Assembly (NCBI GenBank): GCA_903830725.1
Contig: CAIKVH010000052.1
Coordinates: 1 to 64,000, forward strand
Reading direction: 5' to 3'
Length of the DNA: 64,000 bases
From: an uncultured Burkholderiales bacterium
Lineage (GTDB): Bacteria > Pseudomonadota > Gammaproteobacteria > Burkholderiales > Burkholderiaceae_C
Part shown: positions 41,535 through 50,217 of the stretch, piece by piece
Numbering within the stretch: position 1 is the first letter of the stretch
Layout: every line of letters begins with the position of its first letter
Made by a program: the position numbers and the translations under genes
Notes under the pieces: generated by a model
What the model was told of the DNA's origin: nothing
Database searches by the model: none
The model's input: only the letters and a program-made list of their open reading frames with translations

Positions 41535-43796
41535 TTAAGGCTTCACAGCCTTCATGGCCTTATTGGCTGTGTCCTCTAGCCATCCCAAATCAAGTTGTTG
41601 ATGCGCTTCACATATAAACCACGGCTCGCGTGAATCGGGCTCTAGCATAACGCCTAGATCGATTAACTTCCACGCAAATTTTTGATACAAGGCGCTATCC
41701 GTTAAACGCCAATCTCTGTAATTTGTAGGAACCGTTGGCGTGAAATGGATACCAAACATTGCGGGTGGGCCCGCAAATGCATGCTCGATACCTGCTTTGG
41801 TAAATACACGTCCGAGCAACTCCTGGATCTCAGTCCCAACCCGGTCCACAGTAGCAAGAGCATTGGTATGGGTCAAAATATTTAGCGTCTCATGCGCTGC
41901 ACTCAGAGCTACCATGTTGGCTGTATATGTGCCGCCGTGAACCACGGCGCCTTTGTTTGAGCCAACTGCATCCATCACCTGTGCCCGTCCACCAAACGCT
42001 GCGACTGGATAACCATTGCCCATTGCTTTGGCGTAGGTTGTGAGGTCCGCGTGAATGCCGTACAAGGACTGCGCTCCACCCTTTGCGACTCTAAAACCTG
42101 TTTTAACTTCATCAATAATGAGCATGGTCCCGTTTTGATTGCACAAAGCCCTCAAACGAGCAAGCCAACTAGGACTTGCTGAGATACTACCGCAGTTACC
42201 AACGATCGGCTCTAAAACAACTGCAGCCAATTGGTCAGTATGGGTTTTAAAGAGCCTATCTAAAGCCTCATCATTGTTAAGGGGGATAACATCCACTAAG
42301 TCTCTTGTTTTCTCAGGGATACCGCCACCAAACGGAATCACCGTTGGATCAGTGCCCGAGTGTGGGTCCCAACTCTCAACATCGGACTTCCACATCATCT
42401 CATCATAGAGTCCGTGAAAGCCACCCTCAACAATAGCGATTCGTTTGCGCTTTGTAAAACCGCGAGCCGTGCGAACAGCACCCATCACAGCCTCAGTGCC
42501 TGAGTTGGCAAATCTCATTTTCTCAATGTTTGGACACAACGTCCTAATTTGCTGAACCACCTGAGCATCCAAGGCTGTCGAAAAACCAGATAGAGTCCCC
42601 CGTTGTGTGATTTGTTCAATAACTGCCCTATCCACACGAACGTCCCTGTAGCCTAAAATGATAGGCCCATATCCAAGCCTGAAATCTACAAAAGTGCGTC
42701 CATCAGCGTCCGTAAAGTAGCATCCCTTAGCCCGGTCTACAAATACAGTTTGGTCCTCGCCCCAGTATCTGTAATTCTCAGCCACACCTTGTGGCATGAA
42801 CTCCTTAGATTCCCTAAGTAGCCTCTCTTGAACAGGCCTTGTGGACCCCTGAGTGATATCTGCTTTTGCTGGGTGTGCCTGCTCAATACCGTGCGGAGGA
42901 CGAAGAAGCATCCCCACTCGGTCCTCAAGAAGTTTTGCAACGTGTAACTCTCCGACCTCCCCACCGTAGGTCGCACGGGCTTGCTCAAAAAGTGATTTGG
43001 CAACCCCTCCCATTGTGAGTGAATAGCCTTGAGAGTTCGCGATTTCATTCACCAAGGTAAGATCTTTAACACAAAGATCAAGCGAGAAACTTGGATCATA
43101 ATGTCCCGCAAATATGGAAGGCACGTCATGCTCTGCAACCCAGGAGTTGCCAGCGCTAGACTTGATGGCCTCCCAAACCGTATTGAGCGGAACACCTGCC
43201 TTACCCCCTAGCATCAGAGCTTCACCAATGGTTGCAGCACTCACGAACCAAAGCAAGTTAGTGAGCAATTTAACCGTGGCGGCGTTACCCGGCTTACCCA
43301 CATAAAAAATCTTTTCTCCGATCACCTCTAAAACGGGTTTGTAGCGATTAAAGCTCTCCTCATTTCCACCAACAAAGATTGAGAGCTTACCCAACGCAGC
43401 AAAATCTACTGCATTCGTAACTGGTGCCTCTAAATAGTGAACTCCCTTAGCAAGCCCAACCTGGACAAGTTCTTGCACTAGATCCACAGCACTCGTTGAA
43501 GTGTCGATCACAGTGGCTTTAGGTTTGATGTGCGCAAGCACGCCATTCTCGCCCAGCATCACTGCCCGGACTTGAGGGGGCCCAGGTAGTGAGGCCATAA
43601 CGAGATCGGCCTCGCACGCCCCCTCGTCTAGAGAGTTGACCCATCTCCCCCCCGCCTTTAAAAGGTTTTGTGCTTTTGAAGGATCTTGATCGAAAATCAG
43701 AACTTCATAACCAGCCTTGACCAAATTCATAGCCATGGGGTTACCCATGTTGCCAACACCGATAAAAAATATTTTAGGTTTTACAGATAAAGTCAT
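41535..43796 (-). CDS. Fusion of beta-hydroxyacid dehydrogenase (HIBADH-like) and class III aminotransferase (GSA-aminomutase-like)
   Basis: N-terminal 'IFFIGVGNMGNPMAMNLVKAGYEVLIFDQD' Rossmann and 'GNAATVKLLTNLLWF'; C-terminal 'TYAKAMGNGYPVAAFGGRAQVM' PLP-lysine region; single 753-aa frame. Confidence 0.9.
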   Translation of the reverse strand: MTLSVKPKIFFIGVGNMGNPMAMNLVKAGYEVLIFDQDPSKAQNLLKAGGRWVNSLDEGACEADLVMASLPGPPQVRAVMLGENGVLAHIKPKATVIDTSTSAVDLVQELVQVGLAKGVHYLEAPVTNAVDFAALGKLSIFVGGNEESFNRYKPVLEVIGEKIFYVGKPGNAATVKLLTNLLWFVSAATIGEALMLGGKAGVPLNTVWEAIKSSAGNSWVAEHDVPSIFAGHYDPSFSLDLCVKDLTLVNEIANSQGYSLTMGGVAKSLFEQARATYGGEVGELHVAKLLEDRVGMLLRPPHGIEQAHPAKADITQGSTRPVQERLLRESKEFMPQGVAENYRYWGEDQTVFVDRAKGCYFTDADGRTFVDFRLGYGPIILGYRDVRVDRAVIEQITQRGTLSGFSTALDAQVVQQIRTLCPNIEKMRFANSGTEAVMGAVRTARGFTKRKRIAIVEGGFHGLYDEMMWKSDVESWDPHSGTDPTVIPFGGGIPEKTRDLVDVIPLNNDEALDRLFKTHTDQLAAVVLEPIVGNCGSISASPSWLARLRALCNQNGTMLIIDEVKTGFRVAKGGAQSLYGIHADLTTYAKAMGNGYPVAAFGGRAQVMDAVGSNKGAVVHGGTYTANMVALSAAHETLNILTHTNALATVDRVGTEIQELLGRVFTKAGIEHAFAGPPAMFGIHFTPTVPTNYRDWRLTDSALYQKFAWKLIDLGVMLEPDSREPWFICEAHQQLDLGWLEDTANKAMKAVKP

Positions 43797-43917
43797 GGGT
43801 TGCTCAAATAATGAAAGGGCTTACTTAGAGCTCCAAAATGAGAGGCTCATAAAAAAAGAGATGAACTTTGAGGGCACATCTCGATTTGCTTGCAGTCATG
43901 GTTTTCATTAAAAAAAA

Positions 43918-44628
43918 TTATATTTTCTTAAATCTTAAAAAGAGTTTATTTTGATGCGATTCCTTTTGATACTCGAACCCGTAGGACTTCAATAACTTTT
44001 GAGCACTCGCAAAGTCGTAGGTTCTGTATTGCACAGTTTGAGCCATCAGGTTATTGCCTTTGTCAGCGAGGTAATAGTGTTTGATGAAACCGTCCTCACA
44101 GAGATCAATTTTTTGGGAATATGTCATTCCATTAGAAATAACTTTTTCGTAATCGAAATGTGGACCTTGAATTCCCAGGAGCAAGGTGCCCCCGTTATTC
44201 ACATATTTAGAGAGATGCTCAAAACCTTTCTCATTGGCTTTACCGTCAGGAATATGACTTACCAAGAAGGGCTCATTGTCTCCGTCGATGACAAAGTACC
44301 ATACCCCTCCGTAAGAGAATACCAAGTCGTATTGCTTATCTAGGGTGAGTTGGGTAACGTCTTGATTAGAGAGGTTGAGGTTGGTGAACCCCTTGAGTCT
44401 TTCCTCAGCAATAGCTAGCATTGATTGGGTTAAATCTACCCCCATGATGCTTGTGACGTGCTTCCTTTTAGCGAGTTCCTCAAGAATCAGGCCAGTACCG
44501 CAGCCAATTTCCAAAACATGCTGATAAGGTTCATGCTCAAGGAGGTTGTCAACTATTGATTTGTAATCGTAATACCCAGATGTCATTATGGCATCGTAAT
44601 ATGCCGACATATTCGTGTAATCACCCAT
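43918..44628 (-). CDS. Class I SAM-dependent methyltransferase
   Basis: 'HVLEIGCGTGLILEELAKRKHVTSIMGVDLTQSMLAIA'. Confidence 0.85.
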   Translation of the reverse strand: MGDYTNMSAYYDAIMTSGYYDYKSIVDNLLEHEPYQHVLEIGCGTGLILEELAKRKHVTSIMGVDLTQSMLAIAEERLKGFTNLNLSNQDVTQLTLDKQYDLVFSYGGVWYFVIDGDNEPFLVSHIPDGKANEKGFEHLSKYVNNGGTLLLGIQGPHFDYEKVISNGMTYSQKIDLCEDGFIKHYYLADKGNNLMAQTVQYRTYDFASAQKLLKSYGFEYQKESHQNKLFLRFKKI

Positions 44629-44961
44629 GCTATCTTTCTGAATTTTTATTAAATTTCTAGTTGCTTAATTGGTTTCAACGTAACTGTTAGACAGTTAATT
44701 TTTTAAGCAAAAAAAGCGCACGGCCCAAAAACCCCCAAGGGTATACAGGCAATGCGGATCAACACTAATTATTGCACAGTAGAAACTCTTTTTGACAATA
44801 ACCAACCAAGTAAGTGCGGTATAGACGAAAGAACTATGCGAAGCTCATAAATTCATCATTGCAATAAATAAATAACGAATAATTAGAAAAAAACGGCTTT
44901 TTTTGGACATTTATTGTTATTAAAATGGAAGCCTTATTAAGAACAACCCTGAGGGACTCTT

Positions 44962-45579
44962 ATGCCAATCTGCATGGTCGCCAATCCGAAGGGGGGCGTC
45001 GGAAAATCAACCCTCTCCACGAATATTGCCGGATATTTTGCCTGGAGCGGCAAAAAAGTCGCGTTGGGTGATATCGACCCCCAACAATCTTCAAAGTTGT
45101 GGCTTAGCCTGCGTCCGCCTGCTGCCGCAGCCATAACCAGTTGGGAATATGATGACGATAACCCAAAAGAGTCGCTAGGAAAGTTTAATCATGCAGTTTT
45201 GGACACTCCGGCAGGATTAGATGAGAAAAGTCTTAAAAAGGCGCTCAAAGTCGTTGATAAAGTAATTATTCCCATCCAGCCCAGCGTATTTGACATATTC
45301 GCAACGCAGCATTTCATTAATACGTTGCTAGAGATGAAACAGTCCAAATCATTGGATATTGGCATTGTCGGAATGCGAGTTGATGAGCGAACCATATCAG
45401 CGGCGAAATTGGCCGAGTTCTTACAGACCCTACCCTTTGAGCATATTGTTAATCTCAGGAATACGCAGTACTACGTTCACTTGGCAGCGCATGGCATGAG
45501 CTTGTTTGATATGACCCCCAGCAAAGTTGCCAAAGATCTTGAGCAGTGGGAGGTCTTGGGCGAATGGCTCAAAAAATAA
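44962..45579 (+). CDS. Orphan ParA/MinD-family ATPase
   Basis: Deviant Walker A 'NPKGGVGKSTLSTNIAGYFA'; no parB seen nearby. Confidence 0.88.
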   Translation: MPICMVANPKGGVGKSTLSTNIAGYFAWSGKKVALGDIDPQQSSKLWLSLRPPAAAAITSWEYDDDNPKESLGKFNHAVLDTPAGLDEKSLKKALKVVDKVIIPIQPSVFDIFATQHFINTLLEMKQSKSLDIGIVGMRVDERTISAAKLAEFLQTLPFEHIVNLRNTQYYVHLAAHGMSLFDMTPSKVAKDLEQWEVLGEWLKK

Positions 45580-45620
45580 GGCCTACTTCAATACCAAACC
45601 AAAGTCACATCAAATAACAT

Positions 45621-45797
45621 ATGGTCGGTCAAAAATTTGAGCTCCTCCTTGAATTCTCTGTAATCTTACTTTCACCTATCGTGTATCACTACTATCTTTG
45701 GAAATATAAGAAAGTTGAATTAATTGTGATTTTAAAGACTATGAGGATATATTTGTTCCTTTATGGATTGATTGGAGCAACCCTTTTCTTACTTTAA
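45621..45797 (+). CDS. Possible 58-aa small membrane protein (not in ORF track)
   Basis: Hand translation MVGQKFELLLEFSVILLSPIVYHYYLWKYKKVELIVILKTMRIYLFLYGLIGATLFLL*; two hydrophobic segments; no clear Shine-Dalgarno. Confidence 0.3.
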   Translation: MVGQKFELLLEFSVILLSPIVYHYYLWKYKKVELIVILKTMRIYLFLYGLIGATLFLL

Positions 45798-46094
45798 TCT
45801 GTTGAAAGAATTGATTATGATTGATCAAGGTAACATTCAATCTCAGATAGATCATTAAGACAGCCTGAGAAAAATTTATTTATGTTTATCCCTAGCATCT
45901 ATTTTTGGCGAAATAGGTTTAAACCGTACCAAAAACAGCTCAAACATGGATGGAATACCCGCAATCATAATTTTTTGACTAGTTTGTTGCCCTTGGGTTT
46001 ATCTTTATCACGGTGAAGTCAAATATATTGAACACTACAAAAAGAAATGGCCCTGTGATTAAATACCCTTCACTTTGCCTTGTCGAACCCTTTG

Positions 46095-49000
46095 TTAGTC
46101 TCTATATTTTTTAGCCTCCTCCGACTTGCCCCATGCTTCATATAATTCAACAAGTTTATCCTTAGTAAGACTTATATCTTCTTCATCTCCAATAGATTCC
46201 TCTATCTCTAAGCAACGTTGTAGCAAATGCTCTGACTCCTGATACCGTAATTGCTTCATCCTTAGATAACCTAAAGAATACAATTGTGAATTAATTGATT
46301 GCTCATTATTTTTATAATTTAATTCTGCTATTGACAAAGCTTTTTCTAAATAAGGTTCGGCCTCATCTAATCTATCTGCATCCGTTAGCATAGCTCCTAT
46401 GATCCTATAAGATTGGGCTATTGAATAATTTTCCTCACCTTCATTTTTTTGAATTATTTTAATTTCATTCAGATAGCTAGATTTAGCTTCGTCAATCTTG
46501 TTATTATTTTCTTGTACTTTACCCAATTTAAAGAAAATTTCTGCAACCTTATCATGCTCTTTGCCGTAAGCATTTTCTGCAAGTTCCAATGCCCTGTAGT
46601 AATAAGTCTCAGCCTCATCATAGCGCTCAAGAAGGTTTAATAAACTCGCGAGATTTGTTAGGTTCACAACAAGTTTTGGATGCTCTACACCAAAGACTAG
46701 CTCCCTGATCTTAAGTATCTTTTTGTAGAGATCTTCTACTTCCTCATAGCGCTCTAATTTTCTCAACAACCCAGCGAGAGCACTCATCGAACTAGCAACC
46801 TCAGTGTGCTCCGGTCCGAATGTTTTTAAATTACTTTCTAGTGCTTTTCTGCAAAATACTTCCGCTTCGTCATATCTACCCATATCTCTTAGTATTACGG
46901 AAAGGTTATTCATCGAAGAAGCCGTAGAAGGATGATTTTCGCCAAGAATATTCTGACTTATTCTGATCGAATCTCGACAAACTTGTTCTGCTTCCTCATA
47001 CCGCTCCTGGCTTCGAAGCGTACTAGCTAAATTATCCAAAGATACGGCTAGATATTCGTGTTCAGGTCCATAAATCTTAATAAATATTTCACTGGCTTGT
47101 CGAAAGGATCTTTCAGCTTCCTCATGAAACCCAAGTCTATCAAGCACGCTCCCTAGATTATCCAAAATCATGGCTGTTTCAGAATGAATTTCTCCATGGT
47201 TCGCTTTGGTAATCTGTAAGGATCTTTTAAGTAAAGTAACGGCTTCCTCATTGCGGTCTTGGTCACGAAACAAAACACCTAAATTATTAAGACTGGAAGC
47301 AACCTGCGGATCCTCAGAACCCAATACTGCCTCTCTAATTTCAAGCGCCTTTTTGTAAAAATCCTCTGCCTCATTGAATCTGTCTAGGGTTTGAAATAAA
47401 TTTCCCAAATTATTTAAGGATGCCGCTGTAATTGGATGATCCAATCCAAAAATAGTCTTTCTGATTTCAAGCGATTTTCGATAAATCGCCTCCACTTCCT
47501 TGTATCGTCCTAATTTACTTAACAAATCTCCTAAAAGTGAAAGAATCGCTGCAGTATCAGGATGATCAGGACCAAATACTTTTTCGGTAATTTTCAAAGC
47601 CCTTCGATAATAAGATTCCGCCTCTTCATACCTTCCTATATCAGATAGCAATGCCCCCAAATTGCTTAATGACGAACAAACGTTGGGGTGCTCTAAATCA
47701 AAAAAACTTTCATTAATTTCCAGAGATTTTCTGTAAAAAGATTCAGCCTCTTGAAATCGTTCAAGTTCATGAAAAAGGTGTCCTAAATTATTGTAAGAAG
47801 ACGCAGTATCTGGGTGCTGCAAACCAAGGGCGTTCTCTCTAATTTTCAAAGATTTTCTGTATAAAGATTCTGAATCAACATAACGGCGCAAAGAAACTAA
47901 CGCCATGGCTAGATTATTGATTACAGAGGCAGTTTCTAAAATATCGAAGTTGGTACAACTTTCATGAAGCTCTAATGCTTCGCTAAAGCAAGTTGCAGCC
48001 TCATCATAACGACTCAATTCTATTAATAACAATCCGATATTATTAAGACTTGGGGCTTTATCTGGATGCTTCGGACCAAGTATCTTTTCTACAATTAAAA
48101 GATCCCTACGGTAATAACTTTCAGCATTTTTATATTGTCCTAATTTGGTAAGTACAGACCCAAGATGCGAAAGTGAAGCTGCTGTTTTGACATGCTCTAA
48201 TCCGAATTGTGTCTCAGTCAACTTAAGATGTTGTTGTTTAAGAATAAGTTCATCTAAATACTTAAGGTGTTTATCTAGAAATTCTGCTAAGGAGAAAATA
48301 GAATGCCTATCCTGCCAATGCTCGGTATGTACTATTAACTTCGTTAACCAATCTCTAATTTGCACTTCCCATGGACTGGAAACAACTTTACTCTTATCAC
48401 CAATCTGCTCGCTAGAAAATTCCCCCCACAGAAACCCTCCAAGCTCCTTAGCTCCGGTTGCATTGACTTGGTAAATACCGCTTTTACTTCCGTCCATCAG
48501 CCACTCGCTCAAAGACTTGTGATACAGCTGCAACCCCTCCCCCGTCTCCATCAACATACTCGCCATAGGCTGCGTGACGTTTAGCGTTACATCCCTTGCG
48601 CTCCACCCGAGCACCTCTTGTCCTAGCTCCCTGGGTAGTGGCCCGGGTGCTGCAACCATCAATCTTAAGAACCGCTCCGTCTTTTCCCCGTACTGATTCG
48701 AGTCGGGGAAGTATCTTTGAAAGTCCTTGAAGAATAAATCATCTATGCCAATAGGTAATGTGTCTGGCTTGCTCAGGTCATAACTGAGTTCAACACGCTT
48801 GATGTACAGGAACGTCCCCCCGCTCTTCTCGATCAAAGCATTGATGACTCGCTCACGCTCCTTACCCTGGATCCCGTTGTCTAACTTAGTCTCTAGGTAC
48901 TCCTTGATATCCTGCGTATTCTGCTGTGTCCCGCCCTCAATTACCGTGGGTTCAAACTTAGGCCCAAGTTGTTGCTCAAGGTACGCCTCAGGTCTTGATG

Positions 49001-50210
49001 TCACCACTATCCCTAGCCAGTTGGGGAGCTTCTCAGCGTGCCTGTAGATCAAGTCCGCGAGTGGATTAGCTTCAACCCCGCTGACCTTCCTCCCCGCCTC
49101 ATCAATCGCGTCAATCACAAGCACCAATCTTTGGGACTCCGCGATCTTCTCTGATCTGTTAAGCGGTTCGGTGATTAAGTACGTGAACAAGTCATCTGCC
49201 GTCTTCTTTTGCACTGTCTCCCGGTCTAGCATCTGCCCTCTAAGAAGCTTGATCCTGTAGTCCGGTAATCTGCTTGCTAACTGATAAGCCAGTGTCCTAA
49301 TACATTCACTTGCAGAGTCCTCTGCAGATTTGAGGCCCTGGAAGCTACATTTAAAGTATCCAACTACCTCTGAGTTGCCGTCATGCACCAACTTAGCTGC
49401 AAAGGAGCTTTTACCAATACCAGGGCTACCTTTGAGCCAGAAGAGTCGTTTGTTTGAAGGTAGCCACGCTCTATATGCTTCAAAGAGCCATTTACGGCCG
49501 AAGAAGCCCTCAACGCTTTGAATAATGTCGGCCGTAAAAGAAATTGGGTTGAGTATTTGCGCAAGCTCTCCCAACTCCCCTAGCTTTTGCTGATGCGTAA
49601 TATCAGCTAAGTTCTGACGAATCTCGGTCATAAGGCTTCCAAACCAAGCATCCCAGTCCTCTCCTTTAGGTCCGGTCTTCTTGCCCTCTTTAATCTCTTT
49701 CCAGTCTTGGAACTTATGCCATTGGATGCTGCTGAGCGTTAAAGGCGCAGAGATCCTGTTCTCTCCCTCGGTCAGTATGGTTTGAATGATCCGGTTGTGC
49801 TTAATGGCTATTGCCACCTCATTCAAACAGACATTGGGATCTTGCCTGACGGAGCGCTTAGACAAAAAGGCCAGGAAATGCTTGTGGCTTGTAATAGCGT
49901 CCGTTATCCTCTCCCGCCACTGGGTGCCCCCTCTAATACCCTCATGATCAATCCAGACCAAATGACCATCGCGCTCAAGTTCCTCCTTGATCAGCCAAAC
50001 CAGATCCTCAGAGATATCAAAGTCCTCCTCTCGCTCACTCCTGTGAGCGTAACTCAGAAAGATGCTTTGTACAGCTATCCTCTGGCTCGATGGATCTGCA
50101 AATCGCTCCTCGCAATCATTGCACTCCCAAAGCTTTGCTTTTACTTTGAATGTAGTATTCGGGGAGGAACAACTCGGGCAGGCGGGGGTTAAGAGATCAG
50201 TCATTGGCAA
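46095..50210 (-). CDS. Zinc ribbon-TIR-NACHT/STAND NTPase-TPR protein (NLR-like)
   Basis: CPSC...CNDC ribbon; TIR 'IFLSYAHRSE...LVWIDHEGIRGGTQWRERITDAI...VCLNEVAIAI'; Walker A 'WLKGSPGIGKSSFAAKLVHD', Walker B 'RLVLVIDAIDEAG'; then about 17 42-aa TPRs. Confidence 0.92.
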   Translation of the reverse strand: MPMTDLLTPACPSCSSPNTTFKVKAKLWECNDCEERFADPSSQRIAVQSIFLSYAHRSEREEDFDISEDLVWLIKEELERDGHLVWIDHEGIRGGTQWRERITDAITSHKHFLAFLSKRSVRQDPNVCLNEVAIAIKHNRIIQTILTEGENRISAPLTLSSIQWHKFQDWKEIKEGKKTGPKGEDWDAWFGSLMTEIRQNLADITHQQKLGELGELAQILNPISFTADIIQSVEGFFGRKWLFEAYRAWLPSNKRLFWLKGSPGIGKSSFAAKLVHDGNSEVVGYFKCSFQGLKSAEDSASECIRTLAYQLASRLPDYRIKLLRGQMLDRETVQKKTADDLFTYLITEPLNRSEKIAESQRLVLVIDAIDEAGRKVSGVEANPLADLIYRHAEKLPNWLGIVVTSRPEAYLEQQLGPKFEPTVIEGGTQQNTQDIKEYLETKLDNGIQGKERERVINALIEKSGGTFLYIKRVELSYDLSKPDTLPIGIDDLFFKDFQRYFPDSNQYGEKTERFLRLMVAAPGPLPRELGQEVLGWSARDVTLNVTQPMASMLMETGEGLQLYHKSLSEWLMDGSKSGIYQVNATGAKELGGFLWGEFSSEQIGDKSKVVSSPWEVQIRDWLTKLIVHTEHWQDRHSIFSLAEFLDKHLKYLDELILKQQHLKLTETQFGLEHVKTAASLSHLGSVLTKLGQYKNAESYYRRDLLIVEKILGPKHPDKAPSLNNIGLLLIELSRYDEAATCFSEALELHESCTNFDILETASVINNLAMALVSLRRYVDSESLYRKSLKIRENALGLQHPDTASSYNNLGHLFHELERFQEAESFYRKSLEINESFFDLEHPNVCSSLSNLGALLSDIGRYEEAESYYRRALKITEKVFGPDHPDTAAILSLLGDLLSKLGRYKEVEAIYRKSLEIRKTIFGLDHPITAASLNNLGNLFQTLDRFNEAEDFYKKALEIREAVLGSEDPQVASSLNNLGVLFRDQDRNEEAVTLLKRSLQITKANHGEIHSETAMILDNLGSVLDRLGFHEEAERSFRQASEIFIKIYGPEHEYLAVSLDNLASTLRSQERYEEAEQVCRDSIRISQNILGENHPSTASSMNNLSVILRDMGRYDEAEVFCRKALESNLKTFGPEHTEVASSMSALAGLLRKLERYEEVEDLYKKILKIRELVFGVEHPKLVVNLTNLASLLNLLERYDEAETYYYRALELAENAYGKEHDKVAEIFFKLGKVQENNNKIDEAKSSYLNEIKIIQKNEGEENYSIAQSYRIIGAMLTDADRLDEAEPYLEKALSIAELNYKNNEQSINSQLYSLGYLRMKQLRYQESEHLLQRCLEIEESIGDEEDISLTKDKLVELYEAWGKSEEAKKYRD
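46100..48220 (-). repeat. About 17 tandem 42-aa (126-bp) kinesin-light-chain-type TPR units inside the CDS
   Basis: Recurrent '(S)LNNLGxLLxxLxRYxEAExxYRKALEIxExxxGxxHPxTA' in the translation. Confidence 0.9.
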
Positions 50211-50217
50211 GTACGGA

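Noticed and set aside
44962-45579. ParA as evidence of an integrated plasmid or ICE
   Set aside because: No ParB, replication, relaxase, integrase or att-like repeats seen; orphan ParA genes are common on chromosomes.
46100-48220. Regular repeats at about 126-bp spacing that could suggest a CRISPR-like or satellite array
   Set aside because: Repeats are degenerate at DNA level, lie in one open frame and encode TPR motifs; no short identical repeats with unique spacers.
49782-50192. 136-aa ORF antisense to the TIR domain, considered as a possible antitoxin or regulator
   Set aside because: Fully contained opposite the TIR coding region, with no ribosome-binding site or domain signal; better explained as a shadow ORF.
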